A program made the position numbers and the translations under genes. Positions 26,264 to 35,645 of a stretch of DNA of 64,000 nt are shown here, in pieces. The notes under the pieces are model-generated. The model was not told the DNA's origin, searched no databases, and saw only the letters and a program-made list of their open reading frames with translations. The DNA comes from Oscillatoria nigro-viridis PCC 7112 (GTDB taxonomy: Bacteria > Cyanobacteriota > Cyanobacteriia > Cyanobacteriales > Microcoleaceae), in NCBI RefSeq assembly GCF_000317475.1, contig NC_019729.1:5780501-5844500 (forward strand), read 5' to 3'. Each line of letters begins with the position of its first letter. Position 1 is the stretch's first letter.

Positions 26264-29200
26264 ATGATATCGGTTGAATCTCTGATTAATGCTCTCGAAA
26301 ACTTAGATGTGGAAATGTGCCAGAGGGCTGTTAGGACTTTGGGTATTGAATGTGTGATTGACACCCTCAAACACCAATACTGGGAAGTGCGCGAGAGTAG
26401 TGCCATTGTTTTGGGTCAACTGGGCGACAAGCAAGCGGTTGAACCCCTGATCCAAGCTCTCAACGACTCAGTGAGGGAAGTGCGCCAGTGTGCCGCCTCC
26501 GCTTTAGGTCAACTGGGTGACAAGCAAGCGGTTGAACCCCTGATCCAAGCCCTCAACGACTCAGTGAGAGAAGTGCGCCAGTGCGCCGCCTCCGCTTTAG
26601 GTCAACTGGGTGACAAGCAAGCGGTTGAACCCCTGATTCGCGCCCTCAAAGATGAGCTTACTGCGGTACGGGGTACGGCTGCCCTGATTTTGGGTGAGAT
26701 GGGTGACGATCGAGCGATCGACCCACTCATCAATCTATTTAGGGATGATGAGTGGGATCTGCGTCGGACAGCTACGGAGGCTTTAGTTAAGCTTGGTGAA
26801 CTGGCATTATCACCGTTGCTCAACGCGCTCGCCGATGAGAATAAATGGGTGCGGTTTCATGCCGTAGAGACGTTGGGTAAGTTAGGCGACGCACGAGCCA
26901 CCCTGCCGCTGATCGAGGCACTCAAGGACTTTGACTTTGATGTTCGTAGGAGTGCTGCCCAAGCTTTGGGTGAGCTTGGGGATAAGCGGGCGAGTGAACC
27001 GCTGATAGAAGCTCTCAAAGATAATGATGCAGAGGTGCGCCAACTAGCTGCGTTTTCCTTGGGTAAGGTTGGGCACACCGACAAAACACGGGCAGTAGAG
27101 TCTCTGATTAATGCCCTCAAGGATACGAACTGTTATGTGCGCTGTAGTGTCACTGTTGCGTTAGGTTATCTAGGTAATCGGCAGGCAGTTGAGCCACTGA
27201 TCGATGCTCTTAAAGATAACGATCGCAACGTGCGTAGTAATGCCGCTAAGTCTTTAGGTGAGCTAGGTGATGTGCGGGCAGTTGAACCCCTGAGCATCGC
27301 CCTGAGCGATCGGTCTGAGTCGGTACGCTGTTCTGCTGCCAAAGCTTTGGGTCAGTTGGGGGACTTGAGAGCTATTGACTTGCTGATTAACGCGCTCAAT
27401 GACTCGGAGTGGGAGATGCAAAAAGCTGCAACCCTCGCCTTGGGTGAGTTGGGCGGCTTGCCGGCGGTTGAACCACTAATAAATAAATTAAAAGATTGGA
27501 AAGGCAATGAACGTGTGCCAGAACATACCATTACTGCTTTAGTCAAGCTGGGTGAGCTTGCGGTATTACCGTTGATTGAAGTCCTCCTGAATGCCTCGGT
27601 TTCGGTATGGGTACGCAAAAAAGTCGTCACAATTTTAGCGGCTGTGGGGGATCTGCGGGCGGTAAAACCCCTAATCCAAGTGCTTAAAGATGAGCACGAC
27701 CGTGTGGGTGCCGGAGATGGGTACAACTGGATGCGTGCCGAAGCCGCCCTAGCTCTAGGTCAATTAGGTGATGTGCGAGCCACCCTGCCGCTAATTGAGG
27801 CGCTTAAAGACTCTCAGGAGAATGTCCGCTCAGAAGCAGTTAGAGCCTTGAGCAATTTTAGCGACCCGCGTGTGGTTGAACTGTTTATTCAGATGCTTGA
27901 GGACAGTGGTTGGAGCGCAGATTTGCTCCCAAATATAGCTCGATTTTTAGGCAAAATGGGCGATGAGCGAGCTATCGATCCGCTAATAAAATCACTTAAC
28001 TATTCAAATGAATTGAGGTGTGGCTTTGCGATGGGTAATGATGCAAGGGAAAATGGCGGCTACGTGCCACTGTTTGCGGGGCTGAAGGTTGAGGAGCCCC
28101 GTCTGGCTGTTGTCGAGGCTTTGAACCAGTTAACGGGCAGCAGTGCCGTTGAGTTACTGTTCAATATCCTCAAACAGCCAAATCATCCTCTACGCCCGGA
28201 TGCTGCTAAAGCACTGGGCAACTTGGGCGAACTGTCGCAATTGCCATTAATTAATGCACTTAAGAATGAAGATAGTTTTGTGCGACAAAGTGCGGCTAAG
28301 GCTTTGGGCAACATTGGTGATGAACGCGCAGTTCCAGGGCTGATTGAAGCGCTCAATGACGGAGATGACAAAGTGCGTTTGAGTGCGATCGAGTCTTTGC
28401 GCTGGATTGACAACAAAAAAGCGGTTGAACCTCTGATCGATCGGCTTAGAGATTCTAATTGGCAAGTGCGCGAAGCTGCCATCAGAGCCTTAAGTCGGCT
28501 GCGGGACGATCGGGCTATTCAACCGCTCACCGATATGCTCAAAGATGAAAATAGCCAGGTACGCGAGCAAGCAGTCTATGCTTTGGGCAAGTTTAAGGGC
28601 AACCAAAACGTTGAACTGCTAATCGAGTTGCTTCAAGATCGCGATTGCAAAGTCCGTCAGGAAACAGCCTATATTTTGGGTCAGATCGGCGACGCGCGGG
28701 CAGTAGAACCGCTGATATCGGCACTGCTAAATGACTCTGACGTGTCTGTGCGTCGGTTTGCTGCGATGTCTTTAGATCGGATTGGTGACAAGCGGGCGAT
28801 CGAACCACTAATCGACGCTCTTAAAAATGAGCAAGAGAGCTACGCGCGTTCCGAGGTTGCCAGGGCTTTAAGCCGTATGGGCGATGAGCGGATAGTTGTA
28901 CCGTTTATCAATGCTCTTGGGGATTCAAATATCCAGGTCTACAATGCTGTTACTGATGCTTTGGGTGAGTTAGGCGACACCCGTGCCGTCGAACCGCTGA
29001 TCCAATTGCTTAAGGAGCGGCCTGTTCACGAGCTTCGGCCGGTGGTTAGCGCTTTGGCAAAAATTGGGGACGTGCGAGCCGTAGAGCCGCTGATCGAAGC
29101 TCTGAAACAGCCTGGGCGCACTACCCGTGAAGCAGCCGCAAAGGCTCTAGAGAAGTTGGGTGATGCACGAGCCGTAGAGCCGCTGATTGAAACACTTAAA

Positions 29201-29734
29201 GATGAGGATGAAGGAGTGCGAAGGGCGGCGGCTCAAGCTTTGGTCAAGCTAGGCGATCGCCGATCGCTTTTACCGTTTCTGGATGCCCTCTCTGATAGTA
29301 GTTTCTGGGTACGTTTCTGCGCGGTGGAGGCTTTAGGTAATCTGGGCGATGTTAGTGCTGTCGAGCCGCTCATTCCGCTGCTTAAAGAAAAAGGGGGGAA
29401 AATAGGCTCAAGTGCTGCTAAGGCTTTGGGCAATATTGGCGATGCACGGGCCGCCCGGCCGCTAATCGAAACCTTCCAAGATACAGATTGCGAAGTGTGC
29501 GATGCTGCCATTGAGTCTTTGGTCAAGATGGGAGAGCCTGCCTTAGTTCCCCTGTGTGAGGCGCTCAAGGATCAGAATAAAAACGTGCGGAGGAATGCTG
29601 TTAAAGCTTTGGAGAAGTTTGGGGATGCACGGGCGATCGCACCGCTCACTTCTTTACTAAAAGATCGAAACCGCAACATAGGTAATGCGGCTCGCAAAGC
29701 GATCGAGAGCATCCGCAACCGGAATCTTCTTTAA
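26264..29734 (+). CDS. Giant HEAT-repeat protein
   Basis: 1156 residues with no other domain visible. It consists of about 35 helical repeats of 31 residues of the PBS-lyase/HEAT type, of the form VRxxAAxALGxLGDxRAVEPLIxAL. Such repeats make a curved solenoid for binding proteins, and in cyanobacteria related proteins act as phycobilin lyases or scaffolds. Three neighbouring units (about 26395-26640) are near identical at DNA level (93-base period), showing recent internal duplication. No signal peptide or membrane segment is seen. AGGAAAAACCT just before the ATG may serve as ribosome site. The function of this protein is unknown. Confidence 0.92.
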   Translation: MISVESLINALENLDVEMCQRAVRTLGIECVIDTLKHQYWEVRESSAIVLGQLGDKQAVEPLIQALNDSVREVRQCAASALGQLGDKQAVEPLIQALNDSVREVRQCAASALGQLGDKQAVEPLIRALKDELTAVRGTAALILGEMGDDRAIDPLINLFRDDEWDLRRTATEALVKLGELALSPLLNALADENKWVRFHAVETLGKLGDARATLPLIEALKDFDFDVRRSAAQALGELGDKRASEPLIEALKDNDAEVRQLAAFSLGKVGHTDKTRAVESLINALKDTNCYVRCSVTVALGYLGNRQAVEPLIDALKDNDRNVRSNAAKSLGELGDVRAVEPLSIALSDRSESVRCSAAKALGQLGDLRAIDLLINALNDSEWEMQKAATLALGELGGLPAVEPLINKLKDWKGNERVPEHTITALVKLGELAVLPLIEVLLNASVSVWVRKKVVTILAAVGDLRAVKPLIQVLKDEHDRVGAGDGYNWMRAEAALALGQLGDVRATLPLIEALKDSQENVRSEAVRALSNFSDPRVVELFIQMLEDSGWSADLLPNIARFLGKMGDERAIDPLIKSLNYSNELRCGFAMGNDARENGGYVPLFAGLKVEEPRLAVVEALNQLTGSSAVELLFNILKQPNHPLRPDAAKALGNLGELSQLPLINALKNEDSFVRQSAAKALGNIGDERAVPGLIEALNDGDDKVRLSAIESLRWIDNKKAVEPLIDRLRDSNWQVREAAIRALSRLRDDRAIQPLTDMLKDENSQVREQAVYALGKFKGNQNVELLIELLQDRDCKVRQETAYILGQIGDARAVEPLISALLNDSDVSVRRFAAMSLDRIGDKRAIEPLIDALKNEQESYARSEVARALSRMGDERIVVPFINALGDSNIQVYNAVTDALGELGDTRAVEPLIQLLKERPVHELRPVVSALAKIGDVRAVEPLIEALKQPGRTTREAAAKALEKLGDARAVEPLIETLKDEDEGVRRAAAQALVKLGDRRSLLPFLDALSDSSFWVRFCAVEALGNLGDVSAVEPLIPLLKEKGGKIGSSAAKALGNIGDARAARPLIETFQDTDCEVCDAAIESLVKMGEPALVPLCEALKDQNKNVRRNAVKALEKFGDARAIAPLTSLLKDRNRNIGNAARKAIESIRNRNLL

Positions 29735-29754
29735 GCTCAACACCATTGTTGGGG

Positions 29755-29898
29755 TTAAGTTGCACGCTCTTGTGCTTGGGCAAAGCAGTTGTCGGGATTG
29801 CGATCGGGCACCATTTTGCCGATCGCCGCAACTGGAACAAGTTCTTCAGGAATGATTTTACGTGGAGCCTGATGCAAGCTGTTATTGATACCCACAGC
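29755..29898 (-). pseudogene. Possible catalase C-terminal fragment
   Basis: On the minus strand a 47-residue segment reads KIIPEELVPVAAIGKMVPDR, then NPDNCFAQAQERAT and a stop. Catalases have a conserved VGKMVLNRNPDNYFAEVEQ stretch near the C-terminal third, and the match is good over about 20 residues. A stop precedes the segment and no heme-binding part is nearby, so it is a leftover. It lies directly beyond the HEAT gene, on the opposite strand. Confidence 0.45.
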
Positions 29899-30240
29899 TT
29901 AAACAATCATCAATAAATCCGAGATAACCAATGCAAAATTGCTAGACTTGAAAACTGACAGCAAATTCTATCTATCAGTCCTATTTGAGGACACAACGAA
30001 TAGCAGTTATTGCTGCTCACCCGTTGTGCAGCAGATTTGAGCGATCGAGAATTCTGGTGTCAAATAGCATAAAATATGTACAACCAGTAAAAAATTAGGA
30101 ATAATTATTATTTGTGAATTATTCTTCCTTAATATGACTCCTAAATTATGACTTTTCAATTGTTCTTCTATTGCGCTTTACTTTAAACGGCATTTACAGA
30201 ATTGACCTTACAATCCCAACCAAATGTATAGCTTGATTCC
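29899..30240. other. Intergenic stretch without a recognised gene
   Basis: AT-rich 342 bases before the nucleotidyltransferase gene. Nothing beyond a likely promoter region is recognised. Confidence 0.45.
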
Positions 30241-31026
30241 ATGAGACAAATCATTCTCGAAAAGATTGTTTCTACTTTACAACCTTTAGATTTTGTTCTC
30301 GCTTTGTGGCAAGGAGGTTCCGCAGCCCACGGATACACCGACGAGTGGTCAGACCTCGATATAGCGGTTGTGGTTGAAGATAACTGCGTGGAAGAAACAT
30401 TTGATATTGTTGAAACAGCCCTCGCAGAAATTGCCGAAATCGAACTCAAATATCGAGTTCCAGAACCCGCTTGGCACGGTCAATCGCAGTGCTTTTGGCG
30501 GCTGAAAGAAACCCCGCCCTTTTTGCTAATTGATTTCGCCGTTTTCCGGCGCAGCAGCCGCAACGATTTCCTGGCAATAGAGAGACACGGGAAAGTGCCG
30601 ATCGCCTTTGACAAAGCTAATCTAATTGTACCCCCTCTTTTGGATAAAAACCATCATTTATCCCAAATGCGATCCCGATTCAACGAAATTAAAATCCGTT
30701 TCGATTTGCTGCAACCTCTGGTAAAAAAAGAGATTTATCGCGGACATTTAGTAGATGCGATCGGCAACTATCACAATTGGACGCTTCTACCCTTAGTCGA
30801 AGTGTTGGGCATGATTTACCGTCCCCACAGATACGACTTTGAACTCAAATATTTCAGCCGAGATTTTCCGCGCCAAATAGTCGATCGCGTCGCACCGCTT
30901 TTCTGCATTGCCAACCTAGAAGATTTGGCAGCCAAACAGCAAATAGCTGAGGCTTTTTTTGCAGAAACTTTACCGCTTGCACAAGCTAAGTTTTCCTCTG
31001 ACAATGCCCTAACACTACCGCCCTAG
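30241..31026 (+). CDS. Nucleotidyltransferase-domain protein
   Basis: 261 residues. The polymerase-beta-type nucleotidyltransferase signature is complete: Gly25-Gly26-Ser27, then Asp38 and Asp40 in WSDLDIAVV, with a third acidic residue in FLLIDFAVF. The C-terminal half is helical (LKYFSRDFPRQIVDRV). The domain arrangement recalls aminoglycoside or lincosamide nucleotidyltransferases and MNT-type antitoxins, but no HEPN partner gene is adjacent, so a toxin-antitoxin role is not supported. The substrate cannot be told from sequence. It is followed by a miniature element and then pdxJ. Confidence 0.8.
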   Translation: MRQIILEKIVSTLQPLDFVLALWQGGSAAHGYTDEWSDLDIAVVVEDNCVEETFDIVETALAEIAEIELKYRVPEPAWHGQSQCFWRLKETPPFLLIDFAVFRRSSRNDFLAIERHGKVPIAFDKANLIVPPLLDKNHHLSQMRSRFNEIKIRFDLLQPLVKKEIYRGHLVDAIGNYHNWTLLPLVEVLGMIYRPHRYDFELKYFSRDFPRQIVDRVAPLFCIANLEDLAAKQQIAEAFFAETLPLAQAKFSSDNALTLPP

Positions 31027-31078
31027 GCTCAAAGTTTCGTCCCGAAACCGATTAATATAGTATTATCAACTTATATCT

Positions 31079-31185
31079 TGCACCATTGTCAACAATCCTT
31101 TTTTGAACAGGCAAGATGCCTGTTCCACAGGAAAATCTACTCTTTGTGGAACGGGCCGAAGAGCCCGTTCTTGAGAAAGATGCAA
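31079..31185. repeat. Miniature element of the TTGCACCATT family, copy 2
   Basis: Starts TTGCACCATTGTCAACAATC and ends TTGAGAAAGATGCAA. It contains the GAACAGGCAAGATGCCTGTTC hairpin and the TTGTGGAACGGGCCGAAGAG hairpin, followed by CCCGTTC. It lies between the nucleotidyltransferase gene and pdxJ and could affect read-through. Confidence 0.75.
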
Positions 31186-31217
31186 GATGTGAGTTCAACT
31201 TTAAAGATTAACATCCC

Positions 31218-31940
31218 ATGACCAAACTCAGCGTCAACATCAACAGAATTGCCCTCCTCAGAAACTCTCGAAACATCGGCATCCCCAGCGTTACCGAAGC
31301 CGCAAAAACAGTAATTGCGGCCGGAGCTCACGGCGTTACAGTCCATCCCCGCCCGGACGAAAGGCACATCAAAGCTACCGATGTTTACGAATTAGCCAAA
31401 ATGCTAACCGTCGAGTTCAACATCGAAGGAAATCCGTTTCAGCCGCCATTTATGGATATAGTTTGCGATGTCAAACCGGCTCAGTGTACCTTGGTGCCAG
31501 ACGCTCCCGACGTGCTAACATCCGATAGCGGTTGGAATATTCCCGAAAATCGCGATCGGCTTTTACCAATCATTGAAAAATTAAAAGACAACGGCATCAG
31601 AGTCAGCTTGTTTATGGACGCAGATGCTGCTCTCATGCCGCTAGCAAAAGAAGTTGGAGCAGACCGAGTAGAACTGTACACGGAACCCTACGCAACTGCT
31701 TTTCGCGAAGGTAGAGTAGAATCTGTTTTTCAACAATATGTCTTAGCAGCTCAAGCCGCTCAATCAGCAGGTTTAGGGGTGAATGCCGGACATGATTTAA
31801 ATTTGCAAAACTTAGCTAAATTTTGCTCAATTCCTGATATACTAGAAGTGTCAATCGGTCATGCTTTAATTGCGGAAGCGCTAGAAATGGGGTTGTTCAA
31901 CACAGTACAAGCTTACCTAAAAATCCTAGCGGGTTCGTAG
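31218..31940 (+). CDS. pdxJ: Pyridoxine 5'-phosphate synthase
   Basis: 240 residues. PdxJ condenses 3-amino-2-oxopropyl phosphate with 1-deoxy-D-xylulose 5-phosphate to make pyridoxine 5'-phosphate in the cytosol. Landmarks are LSVNINRIALLRNSR, GAHGVTVHPRPDERHI with the active-site His and the phosphate-binding region, and the C-terminal GLGVNAGHDLNLQNL and SIGHALIAEAL. Length is normal for the family. The gene stands alone behind a miniature element. Confidence 0.95.
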   Translation: MTKLSVNINRIALLRNSRNIGIPSVTEAAKTVIAAGAHGVTVHPRPDERHIKATDVYELAKMLTVEFNIEGNPFQPPFMDIVCDVKPAQCTLVPDAPDVLTSDSGWNIPENRDRLLPIIEKLKDNGIRVSLFMDADAALMPLAKEVGADRVELYTEPYATAFREGRVESVFQQYVLAAQAAQSAGLGVNAGHDLNLQNLAKFCSIPDILEVSIGHALIAEALEMGLFNTVQAYLKILAGS

Positions 31941-31958
31941 CACAAATTAACCTAGTGT

Positions 31959-32023
31959 GGTCTGGCGGATTTGGTATTGATAAACTCGTTTTTATCAGAC
32001 ATAATAACTAAATCGGCCAGACC
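31959..32023. repeat. Inverted repeat after pdxJ, GGTCTGGC type
   Basis: GGTCTGGCGGATTT (31959) pairs with AAATCGGCCAGACC (32010-32023) with one bulge. It may work as a terminator, but lacks a clear T tract and looks more like a dispersed palindrome. Confidence 0.55.
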
Positions 32024-32652
32024 AACATACAGTATCAAAAATTACGCAAAAAATGGTTTGAGACGCTACGAATATGGTAAAGTGCCGTGTGTATCGCCCT
32101 ACATAATTAGGCGATCGTCAATCGATTTTAGATTTTAGATTTTAGATTTTAGAATTGACCCCACCGATCGAGTCGGGGGGCAAGTTTCATCGGATACAGG
32201 TTTTTTATTTCTGGACGGATGAATTCGGGGGCTTTTATCCTGGATGCTTGATTGTCAAAAATGAAATAACACTACGGGCTGTCACCCCCAGGGGGCGCTA
32301 GCCGTTTTATAGTAGCAAGGCAGAGCTAGAATCCCAGACACCGCGTTTTTTGGGTGTGCGGATTTCTTTAGCAAGAACCTCGGAAAAAGCTTTAATTTGC
32401 CTCGACAAAATTACTAATATTCTGTGTTGATATTATCCGTAAGGAGTATCATTAAAATGTCCCGAGAGACTGAGGCTACTACTTAGCTCCCGCACTGCCA
32501 ATTTGCTACCAGCAGGTTTTGTGCAAGTACGGGATATTTACGTGTATCCTATATCCTCCTGTAGCCTCTGCGCGATCGCCAAATTCGATCCGGTGAAAAC
32601 AGGCAAACACAAGTAACCATATACAACTCCCTACCCCCCTCACAAGTGCGAC
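32024..32652. other. Intergenic stretch with a heptamer array and a nine-codon open frame
   Basis: 32120-32153 holds about four copies of the GATTTTA heptamer. At 32458 an ATG with an AAGGAG site fourteen bases upstream opens a frame of only nine codons (MSRETEATT) before a stop. It could be a leader peptide or a decayed start. No other gene is recognised. Confidence 0.4.
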
Positions 32653-33399
32653 ATGAAAAAACTAATTTTACTGACTGGAATGCTACTCATGATGACGGCA
32701 AAATCAGTATTTGCCAGCCCAGTAGCCCCAAAATTTGAACCGAGCGAGCTGATGGCTGCCTCGGAAATTACAGAAACCGTTAACAAACCCGTTACCTCTG
32801 AATCAGTTCCCAACCTCGAACCGATCGAGCGAATGTCAACCTCGGAAATCCGAGAAACCATCAACCAACCCACCACCTATATTTTTGAAGGCATCAAAGG
32901 GCGAGAACTCACTCTCTCCCTGTGGGCGGGACAACTGAAAGCCGAACTTTACAGTCCCAATGGCGAAAATATGGGGGTTATTGAAAAAGCAGACAATCAG
33001 TGGATCGGCCAGTTGCCAGAGTCCGGCATCTACCGCGTGCGAGTTACCCCGAAAGGTGAAACCAGCAGCTTCGTACTCGGACGCGACTTTAACGCCAAGT
33101 GGACTTATAGGCCCGATCGCGCAATTCCCCTAGCATTCAAGGAAACACAAGCCACAATTAAACTCAAAATGTCCGGCTACCAAATCCAGCCTATCACGGT
33201 TCAAGGCAAGCAGGGACAGACAATTATGGTGACAGCTAGCAACAAAAATCTAGATCTGGCGATCGAATCTCCGTCGGGACAACTTCTGGATCAAGGCGAA
33301 GGTCAAACTTTTGCTCAACTACCGGAATCCGGCACTTACCGTGTGATCGTAGTTGCCAAGAGGCCGGTCAAGCCCTCCATCAAAGTTTCTGTGCAATAG
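32653..33399 (+). CDS. Secreted protein with two PPC-like beta domains
   Basis: 248 residues. Residues 1-21 form a signal peptide (MKKLILLTGMLLMMTAKSVFA). An N-terminal pair of short repeats follows (FEPSELMAASEITETVNKP and LEPIERMSTSEIRETINQP). Then come two beta domains of about 75 residues, each ending with a QLPESGIYRVRV or QLPESGTYRVIV strand, in the manner of bacterial pre-peptidase C-terminal domains that bind or mask surface components. No enzyme motif is seen. The protein is presumably periplasmic or outer-face. A strong terminator follows. Function unknown. Confidence 0.75.
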   Translation: MKKLILLTGMLLMMTAKSVFASPVAPKFEPSELMAASEITETVNKPVTSESVPNLEPIERMSTSEIRETINQPTTYIFEGIKGRELTLSLWAGQLKAELYSPNGENMGVIEKADNQWIGQLPESGIYRVRVTPKGETSSFVLGRDFNAKWTYRPDRAIPLAFKETQATIKLKMSGYQIQPITVQGKQGQTIMVTASNKNLDLAIESPSGQLLDQGEGQTFAQLPESGTYRVIVVAKRPVKPSIKVSVQ

Positions 33400-33449
33400 C
33401 AAAGATTGCACAAATACTTTCGGGCGATCGAATTTTCGCCGCCCAAAAA

Positions 33450-33480
33450 AACAGCTCGCCCTATTGGCGAGCTGTTTTTT
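33450..33480. terminator. Rho-independent terminator between convergent genes
   Basis: An 11-base stem AACAGCTCGCC/GGCGAGCTGTT with loop CTATT is flanked by an A run and a T run, so it can end transcripts from both sides: the secreted protein (+) and the TPR protein (-). Confidence 0.9.
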
Positions 33481-33488
33481 GCGTAAAA

Positions 33489-34511
33489 TCAACCTTGGAT
33501 CAGCGCTTCAAAACGTTCTTGTTTCCAAATGCAGCTTAAATCCGAGTCAGCTAAAGCTAGCTCTCGGTATAAATTAGGGATAAACTCAACAGCCCGCTGC
33601 AAATTGTCAAGGGCCAAATCAGCAAATCCCAGTAGCGCATAACAGCAAGCTTTATTGTAAAAAGCGTTAGCAAAATCAGGCTTTATTTCTAAGACTGTTT
33701 CGTAGCAAGCAATCGCCTCAGAGTAGCAGCCTTTTCGCGCCAATTCCACACCCCGGTTGTACCAAATTAAATAATCTTCAAGGGAACGCTCAGATGTGGG
33801 AGTAAACTTGCCATTTCTCTGATTTAAACCTACTAATTTCTCCAAAGCAACTCTCCGTTCGCCCACAGCTTCAGCTCTGCCCGGTTGTAGAGCGATCGAT
33901 CGGCTAAAACTAGCCACTGCTTGTTTGTAAAGTCCCATAGAGTTCGCAGCTATACCGCGATTGTACCAAGCCTTCGCGTCGTCAGGCTTAAACTCGATCG
34001 CCCGGTCAAAACTGTTGAGCGCCTGATAGTAAAGCTTGAGTTCCAACAGGGCATTACCTCGGTTGTACCACGCCCAAGCAGCCTCCGGGTACAAATTTAA
34101 AGAGCGATCGAAACTCAGAACTGCCTTCTCGTAAAGCCCCATATCGATCAGCGTCAGTCCCCGGTTGTGCCAAATACTCGCCGCGCACGGACTGAACTCC
34201 AAAGCCCGGTCAAAACTGTTGAGAGCCTCCAAAGGGCGTCCCAACTTTCCTAAAGCAATAGCCCGGTTGTGCCAGCCAAAGCTCGCATTCGGCTCCACCG
34301 CCAAGGCCTCATCAAAACTCTTCAGCGCCTCTAAGTGCCGTTCTAATTTCCCCAAAGCCATACCTCGGCCGAACCAAGCCTTATAATGATCTGATTGCAA
34401 CTTCAAAGCTCTGTTAAAGTTCGCCAGAGCACCATGATCGTCGTTAGCTTCGAGGTGGCGCGAACCCAGATGGTAATACCAAGCCGCTTCCAAGTTCTGA
34501 ATTAAGTTCAT
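33489..34511 (-). CDS. Tetratricopeptide-repeat protein
   Basis: 340 residues made of about nine TPR units of 34 residues, with the repeated form WYNRGNALLELKLYYQALNS (then FDRAIEFKPD). TPR solenoids bind other proteins. There is no signal peptide and no second domain. Its role is unknown. It converges with the secreted protein gene and shares the bidirectional terminator at 33450. Confidence 0.9.
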   Translation of the reverse strand: MNLIQNLEAAWYYHLGSRHLEANDDHGALANFNRALKLQSDHYKAWFGRGMALGKLERHLEALKSFDEALAVEPNASFGWHNRAIALGKLGRPLEALNSFDRALEFSPCAASIWHNRGLTLIDMGLYEKAVLSFDRSLNLYPEAAWAWYNRGNALLELKLYYQALNSFDRAIEFKPDDAKAWYNRGIAANSMGLYKQAVASFSRSIALQPGRAEAVGERRVALEKLVGLNQRNGKFTPTSERSLEDYLIWYNRGVELARKGCYSEAIACYETVLEIKPDFANAFYNKACCYALLGFADLALDNLQRAVEFIPNLYRELALADSDLSCIWKQERFEALIQG

Positions 34512-34865
34512 AATATTTTGTATCTATCTTAGGGATGATTCTACAGGAAACCATACCTAGAGTAAAACTGTAATTCCACTAAAAATTTGAAAAATTTGAT
34601 ACAGGGCGATCGCCAGTACACACTGCCAGTAACAACCTCAACAATTGGCGGTCGAAACTAACTATTTTCCTCTCGTAAAAAGCTCTTTTAGCTAACCGCA
34701 CTCATCGTTTTTTAGAGCTGCTGCGAATCTTAACTCTGCGTGAATCACGCAACTCTTTCCACCGCATCCCGAATTAGGTTTGCAGTTACACAAAGAGTCC
34801 TAGAACGCCCAAAGTCTAACTGCAAATCTCATAGTGCTAATAGCTTCTACTTCTGCTTGCCCAAT
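34512..34865. other. Intergenic stretch without a recognised gene
   Basis: 354 bases between two minus-strand genes, presumably with the promoter of the TPR gene. No repeats recognised. Confidence 0.45.
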
Positions 34866-35228
34866 TCAAGCAACCACAACCGCTGTTTTAGCACGATCAC
34901 TCAACAGCAACTGGCCTGTTGCATCAATACTAAAATCTTTGCCCAGCAGAAAACCCTGGCCCATCAACCGCTGGCAAACAATCAGCGCAGTAATCCGGCG
35001 AATTTCTTCCATCACGTCAGCCGGAATCAAATAACTCAAACTCCAAATCACGGACTCGCAGTCATGCCAAATCAAACGCTCAATACTGACAATCATCAAA
35101 GCAGCTAGACTGTCAACAGACAGCCGCCCTCTGAGATCCGCAATCAAATCCTTACCAATTAAGCTATTGCGAGTCATCATCGCTCTAGCCATCTTCCCAA
35201 TTTCTTGTTCGAGTTCTAAATGATTCAT
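34866..35228 (-). CDS. Small protein of unknown function
   Basis: 120 residues from the ATG at 35228 (MNHLELEQEIGKM); a GTG three codons upstream is possible but has no better ribosome site. It has two fairly hydrophobic helices (SLAALMIVSIERL and ITALIVCQRLM) and acidic and basic helices around them, suggesting an all-alpha fold. No known motif was recognised. The gene is isolated. Confidence 0.6.
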   Translation of the reverse strand: MNHLELEQEIGKMARAMMTRNSLIGKDLIADLRGRLSVDSLAALMIVSIERLIWHDCESVIWSLSYLIPADVMEEIRRITALIVCQRLMGQGFLLGKDFSIDATGQLLLSDRAKTAVVVA

Positions 35229-35487
35229 GCTTGGCACTGGCTTTTATGTTTTTAAAGCACTACTAAAAGTAAAAACAGTAGCCGCTACCAGCCTCTGCCA
35301 TAGGGTAGCTGACGCAGGCTCTACCGCAACTCTTTTAACAAAGTATACCTAAAGAAAGATCAAAAATGTATCTAAAGGCAGATACCAAAATATTATTTTT
35401 TGACATTAATTGAGAAACCAATTCCCACAAGAGTTTTTACCAGCAAATTGAGTATTTGTACTCGATCGAGGTCGGAGTAAAGTCAAT

Positions 35488-35520
35488 CGATTTTAGATTT
35501 TAGATTTTAGATTTTAGATT
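35488..35520. repeat. Heptamer array, GATTTTA x4-5
   Basis: Between the 34866-35228 gene and deoC. The left flank CAATCGATTTTA resembles the flank of the array at 32120, suggesting that flanks move with the array. Confidence 0.85.
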
Positions 35521-35645
35521 GAAGAATTGGGGAAAGCGACCTCACGGATAAATCCAGGGGGGTTGTACCCAGGCTGCTTTCGGTCGAAGATTTTGGTAAA
35601 TTCGCTACATAATAAGGAAGTAGTTACTTCGGAGAAAAAACAGCA

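Noticed and set aside
30241..31026. MNT/HEPN toxin-antitoxin reading of the nucleotidyltransferase
   Set aside because: No HEPN gene is adjacent on either side, and the protein is longer than MNT antitoxins.
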